Positions 47,101-59,100 of a stretch of DNA of 64,000 nt are shown one piece after another. The position numbers and the translations under genes are program-made. Each line of letters starts with the position of its first letter. Within the stretch, counting starts at the first letter, position 1. Origin of the DNA: Cyprinodon diabolis (lineage: Eukaryota; Chordata; Actinopteri; Cyprinodontiformes; Cyprinodontidae); assembly GCA_030533445.1 (NCBI GenBank), contig CM060082.1, forward strand, positions 40,225,317-40,289,316. The letters run 5' to 3'. The notes beneath the pieces were generated by a model, which did not search any database, had not been told where the DNA came from, and saw only the letters and a program-made list of their open reading frames with translations.

Positions 47101-50100
47101 AGAAAGACTTGAATATTTTGTTGGAATTAAAGGAACAGCACTAGACTGGTTTAAATCTTATCTATCTGATCGAATTCAGTTTGTTTATGTTAATGATAGA
47201 TCTTCAACACACTCAAAGGTTACCTGTGGAGTACCACAGGGGTCAGTGCTAGGACCAATTCTCTTTACTTTATACATGCTCCCAATTGGTAGAGTTATTA
47301 GACAGCATGGGATTAATTTCCACTGTTATGCTGATGATACCCAGCTATATCTGTCTATAAATCCAGATGAAGCTAACCCATTACATAGATTACAAGCATG
47401 TCTTGAAGACATAAAAACCTGGATGACTCTTAACTTTCTGCTTCTGAATGCAGACAAAACAGAAGTTATAGTCTTTGGACCAGAGTCTCTGAAAAAGAAG
47501 CTGATTAGCCAGTCACTTCATTTGGATGGGATTAAACTGATTTCAGATAATAAAGTAAAAAATCTTGGTGTTGTTTTTGATCAGGACCTGTCATTTAAAT
47601 CCCAGATCAAAGAGGTTTCTAGAATTTCCTTCTTTCATCTGAGGAACATTGCAAAAATTAGAAATCTCCTGTCCAGGGGTGATGCTGAGAAACTAGTCCA
47701 TGCATTTGTTACTTCAAGGCTGGACTATTGTAATTCTTTACTATCAGGAAGTCCACAAACTGTAGTTAAAAGCCTTCAGCTGATCCAAAATGCTGCAGCC
47801 AGAGTTCTGATGAAAATTAAAAAGAGAGATCATATCTCTCCTATCCTGGCTTCTCTTCATTGGCTTCCTGTTAAATCAAGAATAGAATTTAAAATCCTCC
47901 TTCTCACATATAAAGCCTTAAATGGCCAAGCTCCATCTTATATCAGAGATCTGATTGTTCCTTATGTTCCTAACAGAGCACTTCGCTCTCAATCTGCAGG
48001 TTTACTAGTGGTTCCTAGAATTTCTAAAAGTAGAATGGGAGGCAGATCTTTTAGTTATCAGGCTCCTCTCCTGTGGAACCAACTACCAGTTTTAGTCCGT
48101 GAGGCAGACACCCTGTCTACTTTTAAGACTAGGCTTAAAACTTTCCTTTTTGATAAAGCTTATAGTTAGGGTGGCTCAGGTTATCCTGAGCTCTCTCTCT
48201 ATAGTTATGCTGCTATAGGCTTAGACTTTTGGAGGACATAGGGACCCCCATTTCATCATTCTGCTTCATTCTCTCTCTGTTGTCCTATTCTGCAGAATCT
48301 GTTTGTTCAATCTCTAACCTTCTGCTCTCTCTGCTTTTCCTCAGAGTAGCTTTGCCTCGTCTGTTCCTGTTTGGCTGTGACGTCATCCAGGAAAGAAACA
48401 TCAGCTGTGCTGCTTCCATCAACACCCTTGTTTGTAGATGTTGGAGATCGGCCTGTCTTCCAGTGTGGTCCTGTTTCTCTGGCCGTGGCTGGGTGGATGT
48501 GCTCTCTTCATCCTCTGGCATGGGAGCTGCCTTGGAGCTCGTCTGCCTGGCTGTGTGTTTCCTGGACGGGGCCGCCTTTTACAGCTGCTTTTTGTATCTC
48601 TGCTTCTTGTATCTCTGCTTCTGTCTCCTTGAACCCCAGTCGGCCTCGGCAGATGGCCGCTCACACTGAGCCTGGTTCTGCTGGAGGTTTCTTCCTGTTA
48701 AAAGGGAGTTTTTCCTCTCCACTGTCGCTACAAGCATGCTTCGTGTGAGGGATTGTATTTGAGTCAATGAGTCAATGCAATCAACTGGTTTTCCTTAGAT
48801 AGAAAACTTTGTATCAATTTGACTGTATGATCTGGTTGAACTGTAAAGTGCCTTGAGATGACATGTGTTGTGAATTTGGCGCTATATAAATAAACTGAAT
48901 TGAATTGAATTGAATTGTGTCAGCTCTGATCCAGGAAGTCAGGGTAGATCCTTCTGAGAGCTTGAAGCACTTTTCTTCTTTTTTCTAGAGCTCCTCAGGA
49001 GTTTGAACCAAACATCATTTAAAGAAGAAAAGTGTTTCAAACCATTTTACCTCAGCTGAAGCCTTAAGCTTCATGTTTGTAATTATCAAAGGTTTTCAGG
49101 ACGTCGTCTCATGAGCAGCTTGGCTCCAATCAACACAAGAAGTTTCAGATTGATGAATGTTTCTGAGGTATTAAATTACTGCATGTGGGTTACACATTAC
49201 ACTCCCAGACTCACCCCGAAGATAAATCAGTGTTTCAAGGGCTCCCTAGTGGGAATGTATTGGGCTGCCAGGACTCAGTCTGAGGGCATCATTTATTTTA
49301 GAGGGAACATTACTGCCTTAAAACTAATCTGACAAAAAGAAAACAAGTCAGAAAACGTTCCACCCAGGATAAACACCGCCTCAAGAAATCCCTGCCTTAC
49401 ATGACTGATGATTAAAGCTCCTGTCAGCTCTCTGACATTAAAGACTGGTACCACCATGATCCCGACTGGTCCAGTTCTAATGGGCCTTCAATGACAGAGG
49501 CCTATAAAGTCTGAACATATGCCTGATCCTCTGTTACTGGAGGGAAATTCTGAAATCAAAAGCAAACTCTGACATTAAAGATCAGAGCTGAGAGAATCTG
49601 AACAGAAACTTGACCCTTTACTCCAATAATCATTTTAAGCAGACAAAAAGGGAAACAAATGAAGATCTGACAGCAGAGAAGAGCAGAAACAGCGACACAA
49701 TGAGTTCTGACCTGGTGATGGCTGCAGAGAAAACTAGCAGATGTACTGATGCACCACATCTACAGAGCTGCAGAGGTGAGCTGAACCCTCCTGTTCTGGA
49801 TCCTCTGTTATTTTTCATACACTGACTGACAGCTGTTACCCGCATCAGCTCAGCAACACAGGCCCCAGCGGTTATTGGCACATGTGGGGGAAATATCTAA
49901 TTCCTATTAAAACTCTTTGACTAAGAGCTTTGCAAGATTGCTGCTCCAGTGAGCAGGTAGATATTTGTTCAAGTACTTCTGATCTGTTATCACAGAAACA
50001 CAACAAGAACAAGCAGAGAACATGTGTTCTGTCCGTCTACCATGTGGTGTTGGACCATGTGGCTCCATGAGTAATCCTTGCCTATTTTGCGTACCCAAAT

Positions 50101-53100
50101 GGAAAAATCAAATAACTGAGGAACTGTAAGCCTAAATTACAGATGTGATCCATCATTTGAAAGCTAACACCTTCTAGTTCTGAAAGATAAATTAAAATTG
50201 GGTGAGTAAAACACAACCCAAGCTGCAACAGTTCAAACATGGCTCAAAGTTGTTGTTTTTTTTCTTGAGATAACAGCTCTTTTTTGAACAGCAGTTATGA
50301 AAATAAGCTTGAGAAAAAGCAGGCCTCATTGTATTACATTTGTTCTATATCACGTCAACCACAAATGCAGAAAATGTCAGACCTCTAGCTACAACAGTTC
50401 TAGAGCTGTGGGGCTTTGAACTTTTGGTTTCACCAACATCTCCAAATCTCTGCAAATTTGCCAAATTGTGCCAAATGCTTCTACTCAACTATTTGGCCCA
50501 ATAGAATAACACTGAAGCATTTTGATCGCCACAAAACATTTATGATGGTTTTTTATGCTATATTTTTTGTTTTGTTTTTTTGGCCTTAGGCATTGTAATA
50601 ATCCAAGTCCAAATATCGGACCGTTATTATTCAGCTTTGAACTGCGCCCATTGATCCAGCCTCACCAGTGTGTTTCACTTTGACGATAGCTGGTAACAAG
50701 ACTCCATGGCTGAGTTGCTTTATCCAAACTTTCTTTGAAACTTTCTTTCATTGGCTAAAACGAGAAAACAGCTCACGTGTTCTTAACCAATGACAGCAGG
50801 ACTCTATGAGGCGTAATATCGCTCTACTTGGTGGGTCATTTGCTGACAGGCAATGAGTGCTCTTGAGATTTCAGCGGCTGTCCCTGACTTAAATCGCATC
50901 ATACTAAAGATGTGGACACTTTTGTCTTGTAGGAAAGAAGATGATGTAAAGAAACATATAAAACACGGTGGGCAAACAAATGAGGAAGTAGGTAGTCTTA
51001 TTAGCAAGATGCTAAGCATTAGCTATGACCAGCTAACTTTTCTGATGTCAAAAACCGGACACTATGTGGTGATTTTCTCATCATGGAATATTTTCATTAT
51101 GAATGTTCTGGATTACTTTTAATCTGTGGACCCTTATGGACGAATGGATTATAAACAATTGAAGATTGATTTTACAAAAACTGGACGTCTTTAAAGGTAT
51201 GTTGTTGTGGCTGGTTTGTAATGTTTATAGTTTGACATTCATGTGCTCTGGTGCTCTCTGTATCCATAAAATTAACTTGGTGGTTGAATTGTGGGGAATC
51301 TAAGCTTTCCAACGATGTCTGACGTGTCTATATTGGCAAGAAGTTTATTGTAATATTCATGCAGGCTGCTCGGTGGCGCAGTGGGTAGCACTGCTGCCTT
51401 GCAGCAAGAAGGCCTTCTGCATGGAGTTTGCATGTTCTCCCTGAGCATGCTTGGGTTCTCTCTGGGTACTCCTGCTTCCTCCCACAGTCCAAAAACATGA
51501 CTGTTAGGTTAATTGGTTTCCCTAAATTCTTCTTAGGTGTGAGTGTGTGAGTTAATGGTTGTATGTCCTGTTTGTCTCTGTGTTGCCCTGCGATGGACTG
51601 GCGACCTGTCCAGGGTGGACCCTGCCTCTCGCCCATTGACAGCTGGAGATAGGCACCAGCACCCCTCGTGACCCCAATTGGGACAAGCGTGTCAGATAAC
51701 AGATGGATGGATATCCATGCAATTTGAGTTAGAATTAGTTGTAAAAGCTATTAAAAAAAACTGTTGCTTGCGATTGGTGGGTTTTCAGAGGTTAAGAATT
51801 AGTCAAATGTGGAGTTGATGGTCCGTGCATACATAGCTACATTCTCCATGCTGAGTGAACACTTCCAAATGGCCCCGGTGGCAGCAGCCAGGAGCTGCTT
51901 GTTGTCTGCTTTAGCCAGCAGTGAAACCAGCGGCTGCAGGCCTCTGGAGCGGCAGACCAGGTCCCGGGTCCCTTCGTCCTCTGCACACTGTAAAGCAAAC
52001 GAGAGGCCTGAGAGAGATCTGCAGTCTGGCTCTGATCAGTCCAAATGAAACTGTTTTTATAAATTAGCTTTCTGTTTTCACAAAGATAAACTCCTTAGCT
52101 CTGAACAGAGCAGAAGACAGAGGACCAAGTACCTTAAAGATTGCACTGGCACAAAGCATTTGGAGCTCAGTGTTGTTACTCCTCAGCTTCTTCACGAAAA
52201 CCTTCACCATCCCTTCACTTTGAATGGCAGCCCTGTAGGCTTCCTGTTGAAAAGAGAAAAACAACAGAATAATAGATGCCATCAATATTGAATAAAGATT
52301 AACTGATGACGTTAAATCAATTAGACACATTTCTGCAAAGTTTGTTGTTAGCTTTAATGGTTAAACTGGATGAATGTCAAATATCATCACCGGCGACCCG
52401 GTGGGTGGACCTTAAGTGGGGGTAATTATTCAGAATGCATAAAATTCCACTGCTAAAAATTTTTACCAGCAGGTGGAGCCATTGCGCGCAGTTCCAAGCT
52501 GACACCAAAAGTGCTATACCACACAGCTCTGGAACTGTTATAGCTAGAGCTCTGAAATCTTCTGCATTTGTGGTTGACATGATGTAGAACACATATAATA
52601 CAATGAACCCTGCTTTTTCTCAAGAATGCCTTTATTACTGCTGTTCAAAAAAGACCTATCATTTCCAAGAATAAAAAAACAACAACTTTGAGTCATGTTT
52701 GAACTGATGCATGTTGGTCTGTGTTCTAGTCACCCAATTTTTAATTTATATATTAAGAAATTAGAGGGTGTTAGCTTTCAAATAATGTATTGCACATGTA
52801 ATTTGGGCTTAGAGTTCCTAAGTTATCTGCTTTTCCATTTGGGTATGCAAAATAGGTGAGGATTACCCAAAATGAGGTGGATGATAAGAAGTTAAAGAAT
52901 CAAATTCCCACATCTTAAAGCAAAGGGCACAACTTCCTAGCTGAGATCTCCTCACCTGTGAGGCACATTCCTGCAGCGTACCCACAACAGGGACCAGCAT
53001 GTTCTCCAGTGGAGACCGGAGCATGCGTCCCAGCAGAGGGATCCCTCCAGCGTTGCGAATGGCCTCCTTGTTCTTGGTGCTTTTGCTGCAGATCCACAGA

Positions 53101-56100
53101 GCAGAAGCTGCACAGCGGGCCACCTCCAAATCCTCCTCCATGTTTGCTCTGCGCTCGGCTGGATTAGGGAAGCATTCCAGCAGCTTCACCTGATCAGAGA
53201 GAGGCTCTCAGACTGACATCTTATTACACACAAACACAGGAATGTGAGCAGAGCAGCAGTGAGACAAAACACCTCCATGGACACATCTCCATGCCAATGA
53301 CCAATCTAAGCTAACAGCTGAGGAGTAATGTGAATGTGCTGGGGAAGATTCTCAGTCATCCAGGTAAAAAGTCATTCCACAAAAGATAAACCATCCACTG
53401 GACTTTGTTACCAAGTTTGCTTTTTCAATTCAAAATGTCAGACTTAGCGTTGAGTTCGAGGCTTTGCATAGTGGACCAAAAAAAAAAAGCCTTGTTTTGG
53501 CTTAGAAAACATGGAAATTAAACCAGAAGAACAGGTCCACCCCTTAGAAAATGGGGGATGTTTGGGTTCTTTGTTGCCCTGCAATACCCTATACTGGTCT
53601 TTACCTCTGTCGTTAGGGGGAATTCTTGGCCTGGCTGAACAGACGAGATGTATTGGTCCCCTGTATGGGGGTGGGGGTTGTGATGATGACTATCGCTGTA
53701 TTGTAGCTTTTTGAAAGCTGAAACCTGAGCCCACCCCCTCTGTTTGAGATTGTTTTATTTAGTTTTCTTAACAGAAATGGCTTCTTTCAGACCCCTTTCA
53801 AACCACCTGTTCTCTTTGTCCAAAATGTCAACATTCTGGTGCTCAAAAGATGTCCTTTGTCCATAAGTTGTAGATGTACACCTTAAGTGTTGTCCAGAAG
53901 AGGTAGCTCTTCTGTATTGGGCCATGCGTCTGTGAAGAGGTTGTTTGGTTTTTTCCAATATAAAGATCAGAGCCTTCCTCACTGCATTGAACTGCATTAA
54001 CCACTTTGCTCATATTTGGTCTGGGGGTTTTGTCCTTAGTCGGACCCTGACCCGAAGCCGGACCCGCTCTTCTGGTTCAATTTGCATGTTTTCTAAGCCA
54101 AAACAATGCGTTGTTTTGGTCCGTTCTATAAAACCTCAAACTCAAAGCTAATTCTGACATTTTTAATTGAAAACGCTTCCTGTATGGGAAGCAAAACGTC
54201 TTCAAACTTGGAAACAAATTCCAGTGGATTGTTTTTTAACTTTTTTGGACTATGAATGAATGCAGATAGATCAGATTACACTTTCCTCCCCTGTTGCTCT
54301 CCTGTTTCTCTGCAGCCTTTTAGAACCAAACCTCCATTTTCCTGAGCTCGGACTCACCAGTTTTCCGATTCCTCCATGTTCCCTGACGATTCTTCTTGCT
54401 CTGCGGGACGTGGCCACGTTTTTGATGGTCTCAGCAGCTAAGGCCTGCAGCTCCTTGACTGGTAAGTCCAGGTTGTTCACCATCCTCTGCAGGCCTCTCA
54501 TCTTCACAATGGTCTGTCGGAGCTGAGCATTCTGGCTGATCTTTGTCAGGATCTTTAAAGACCCGATCTGATCAGAAACATTCAGGACAAAAACAACAAC
54601 ATGGAAGAAGGTGCAAGAATCCAAGCATCGCTTTATGATAACTGTGGTTTCAATGGCAACATGCTGAGACATATAAACATCTGTAAGCCAAACACAGCTG
54701 TATTTCCACTAAAAGTAGCTAAAAATTCTGAATCAAGCAGTTTAACCAGCCTCCTCACATGTCCTACTGGTGAATAACAGCTGCCCTGTGACTCTAAAGG
54801 TGGTTTCCTATCAACACTCCGGGTTCAGTCTCTAAAACCCAGACTAGCTCAAAGAACAAGTTCTGCTCATGACTGCAGTCCATCCAAGTACAGCTTCAGC
54901 AGAGCTTCTTACTTTGCATCTGATGTCGTCTGTATCCAGAAGGTTCAGGAGGACTTCCAGCCCACCTAAGTCCTGGATCGCCACTTGGTAACTCTCCTTC
55001 AGCAGATCCAGCTCCATCATGGAGCAGAGAACCAGCACAGTGGCTGTCTGGTCGCCGTCCTGGAATGACAAAGAAACAGGGTCATAAAACGGTCGATTAT
55101 TCTTATTTTGCATCCATTTTGTGACTGGGACTTGAAGTGATAAACTAGCTAGTACTGATTTTACCCATTTTTTCTCTCTGAAATTAAATGTTTATTGTAA
55201 TAACATGAACTTTTCAAGAAAGAAAATATAAAAATGTTTCTATGATTTGAATTGAGTTGTTTAAAAAAAAACTGAGGAAATATTTTTGCATGTATGTTAA
55301 CACAAACCTTAATAAAATATAAAAACAGCTCTGAACTATACAGGTTTTCTTACTGAGATCTAAAATCTAATTTATAAGAGATTCATCTTCATAAATACAA
55401 ACAAAATTCCAAAATATTATTTTTGCTCTGGAAAATCAGCTGGATTAATGAGAGATTCACTGCAAGCTCTTCTTGCTGTTATGAAACCTTTTAAAGAAAA
55501 TCTTCTTGTCTGATGAAACTCTGTAGGTAAAACAGGATGAGCCCGTCAGAAGGATCAAAGCAGGACCAAAAGGTTCTTTTATGAACTGGATGTGAGCCAC
55601 ATAAAGATACTTTCCACATGTTACTTCATCTCTTCCTGAAGGTTTCTCTGTCCCAGTTGCCAACAGCAGAAATCTCCACGTGGCTGAATGGAGGTCTTCT
55701 TCTAATCTGGTAACTCGAGGCCAATAAATCACAGCACTAAGTATGTGGAGCAGGAATGAGGTCAGCAGAGCTGCCAGTGATTCCCTGTTGAGCCTTTATG
55801 TGATGCTGTTCTGCAATGACCTGGACATGTTGCTAGAAGGAGTGAACTTCTGTACGAAGTGGTGCTCCGAACTGAATGCAGTGTTGGATTGGTCACAGAT
55901 GGATTCAGGCCCCTGACAGAGCTTTGCAGATCTTCCTATTAAAGGGAAGATGTGGAACCTAGCAGAGTTCAAACTAAGAGGATGGATCAGTCTTCTTCCT
56001 TCACGTTCAGAGTGAAGAACTTCAACAGCTCTGAATCAGCGTGGCGTTTTATTATTGGACTTTCTGTCAAGTTACGGATTGTACATAAGGAACACCCTGT

Positions 56101-59100
56101 TCAAACACAACAATGTGCATCATTGCACTTGGCATCAGGACACCCTAGGCCAGAGGTCCATGATCCACTTTGTGGTGCTATATTTTGACCTTCAGCTGCA
56201 GGTTTTGGACAATCGGGTGAAGAGAGGGGCGGAGCTGTCCACCGATAACCACCTGATGGTGAGCTGGATACGCTGGAAGAGGAGGAAGCCAGACTGGCTC
56301 CAAGGGTCTAAGCGAGTAGTGAAGGTCTGATGGAAACATCTGATCAGGGAAGTTTTCCACTCCCACCTAACGGAGAGCATCTCCCGGTTTCTGGGGGAGG
56401 GTGGGGACATAGACTCAGAGTGGGCCATGTTTCCTGCTTCCATTGTCAATCCAGCTTCCTGTAGCTATGACGGTAAAGTTTGCAGTGCCTGTCATGGTGA
56501 CAAACCACAACCCTGGAGGGGGACACCAGCGGTGTGGGATGCTGTCAAGCTTTAGAAGGAGTCCTGTTCAGCCTGGCTGGCTTGTGGGACTCCTGAGGAG
56601 TTTTGAGACGCCATGGAGAAAGAATCAGAGTTGATTTCTCAAATCAACTCTGCCAACTGTCAGATGCTTCAGTAGGTGGAAGCAGTGATTTGCCAACACT
56701 GTTTTCAGTAGAAGTGAGGAGCTGCAGACCCCAAAAGAGGACATCTCTGGACAGTAGAAGGAATACTTTGAGGATCTCCTCTATCTATAAGCTGACACGA
56801 CTTCCATGGTGGAAGGAGAGACAGTGCTTGCTGCATTCCTTACCCAGCCTAAAGTCACAGAGGTACTTAAAAAATTCATATATAGATTTTATCAGGCTGT
56901 CATGGCTGAGACACATCTTCCACATCCAAAAAGTTGAAAAACAATCCCCTGGACTTGGTTTCCAATCATGAAGACGTTTCCCTTCCCATGCAGGATGCTT
57001 TTTCAATTCAAAATTGAACTGATTTGGAATGACTATGACCTGGATGACTGAGAATCTTCATCAGCACACTTCAACATCGCATGGAGGTCGGAGACAGCGC
57101 CCCTGGACTGGCAGACAGGAATAGTGGTTCCCCTGCATAGGCAGGGCGACCAGAGGGTGTGTTCCAACTATAGGGGATCATATTTCTGGTTCAGGAACTA
57201 GCTGATCAGACCTATCTGCTGGCTTCCTCCTGCTAAGACCTCCTGCATGCACTGCAGTTGGTTCAAGACCGAGTGAAGCCATGGTTTCTTACTGGAAATA
57301 GGTTTCCATTCCCCTTCTGGTTGGAGGACAGTTGCTGCCTCAAGTAAAAGAGTTCAACTATTTTGGGGTAGTGCTGCATCCTTCCTGTTCATGTCAATGT
57401 TTTTATAACAGGGAGGATTAAATGGAGCCTCTACTTCAGAAAGTGGAGAATGAAGAGAGCATGATAAAAAACAAACGCATGAATTCAATTCAGTCAGAAA
57501 CTGACTTCAGTCTGCTATCTGGATGCTGTGAGAATCAACATCAGCCTCATAGAGGCACAGACCTGTAGTCATCCAGGTAGAAAAACAAACTCTTTAGAGC
57601 CCTGGCCAAATACTCCTCCATCAACATCATTAAAACACAAAACAGAACATCTGTGTGTGGCTAAGTTAAAGTGTTGAACTTCCTACAGAGCAAGCAGCAG
57701 TCTGTGGTGTGACGGGAAAAAGATCCCCTCCTAAAATCAAACAGATATTAAACTTGGCTCCAGCTGAGCTTCAACCTCTGATGGTATTGCTATTATAAAA
57801 TGACTGTAGGAATAAGGCCGTAAATAACTGCACTATGTGGATTCCAGACAGATAGAAAGCTGGGACATATTGGTTAGAGGTACAAGCATCTTTGTGAAGC
57901 AGAAACACACACAACCGTAAAGCAGTTACCAAAATCTTTCACATTGTGTTTTCGCTTTCTGGAAACAGTCAATTCCTCTTATCAAACTGGGAATTTCCTT
58001 CCATTAGTTTCGATTTTGTTCAACTAAAAATTACAACAAAAAGGCTGTTGGGTTTTCTACTAAACATTTCCTGGTTGCAGTGAACAGGATCCAATTGAGC
58101 AACAAGCTCTGGAGGTCAGAAGGTCATCAGTTCTAACAGGAAATCATTCCTGAACATTCAGATTTTCTGACTCACTACGATTAGGAAGCTATTAAGGGAT
58201 TTTTCCTGCTGGAGGATGAGGGACAGGTTGTGGAGATCCTTTTCTACTGGAATCTGTCTCAATGATGGAGTCCAGATAATATCTAACAGGGATCAGTAAA
58301 GGAAGCAGGGAATTATCTCCAGTCAGGTATTCCCAGCTAGTCTGTGTCGCAGCTGCTTCTGTCTTCGTTCTTTCCTTTCATGTTTTGATGCATTAATATT
58401 CATCAGATGTCCTGTAAGATCTATCACACACCAAGTTCATCTGAAAGTTTTAGCGGTGGGGGCAAACAGGGCTACAGGTGGTGCAGTGAGGATGAAGTCC
58501 ATCAGAGGACAGAACCAACAGTGTTCCTGGGTATGTTCTCCTACCTTTAGGTCCTGCACTAGTTTCTCGATGTACCAGTCTTCAGAAGGCATGTCTGTGT
58601 TGGTCTCTGAGCGTCGCACTTGCTGCTCCTCTTCCTCCTCCTCCTCCTCCTCCTCCTCCTGCTCCTCGCTCTCCGGGAAGCTCTTACTGACATGCTCCTC
58701 ATAGGTGGCTGAGGTTTTCCTAAACACAGACACCAGATATCAGCACATATCTGACAGTAGAGAAAAAGATACGTAGGAGTCAGACAGAGGATCCATTTCA
58801 GACAGAGGGATGGGCTGGAATAACCAGGGAGTTTAAATGGATAAACAGCCTCATCATCCCACACAAGAACGCCCATCAACCATCTTCTTGTTGAAGTTTC
58901 AGGTTAGAACTTCCACAAGCTCTAAGCTGTATGAAACCAGATCAGAATAACATCACCAGAGGACTGCTCTCATCATCACACAGAGAGGAAAGACTCTTGT
59001 TGCGGGCGTTTATGCAGCCAGAGCTGCAGGTGTTTCATCAAAGCTGCAGAGCTGCTTGGATAAGGAAAACTGGGCCCTGTAGACCAATTATATCTGGTCC

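Larger units (their letters stand above)
44010..48915 (+). mobile_element. L2-clade LINE retrotransposon with both ORFs open
   Basis: About 4.9 kb: a leader of roughly 230 bases, ORF1 (44237-45097), ORF2 (to 48169), a 3' UTR of about 740 bases and a tail of GAATT repeats after GGCGCTATATAAATAAACTG. No frameshift or nonsense codon interrupts either ORF, so it may be young and possibly active. Three 3'-tail fragments of the same family occur at 28147, 28733 and 33986. The 5' boundary is approximate. Confidence 0.9.
42181..51832 (-). other. odad2: Large odad2 intron (9.6 kb)
   Basis: Contains the L2 LINE at 44010-48915 (opposite strand to odad2), one copy of the unnamed repeat at 50071-50665 and a SINE at 51363-51712. 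In 42181-44009 and 48916-50070 I find nothing I can name. Confidence 0.8.
55060..58544 (-). other. odad2: odad2 intron with RTE/Rex3-like LINE remains
   Basis: A 3.5-kb intron containing the decayed LINE at about 56050-57450. No other gene is visible. Confidence 0.7.

Noticed and set aside
48229..48767. Several overlapping open frames of 60-146 codons on both strands
   Set aside because: They lie in the 3' UTR of the L2 LINE; related sequence at 28147 and 28733 does not keep these frames open.
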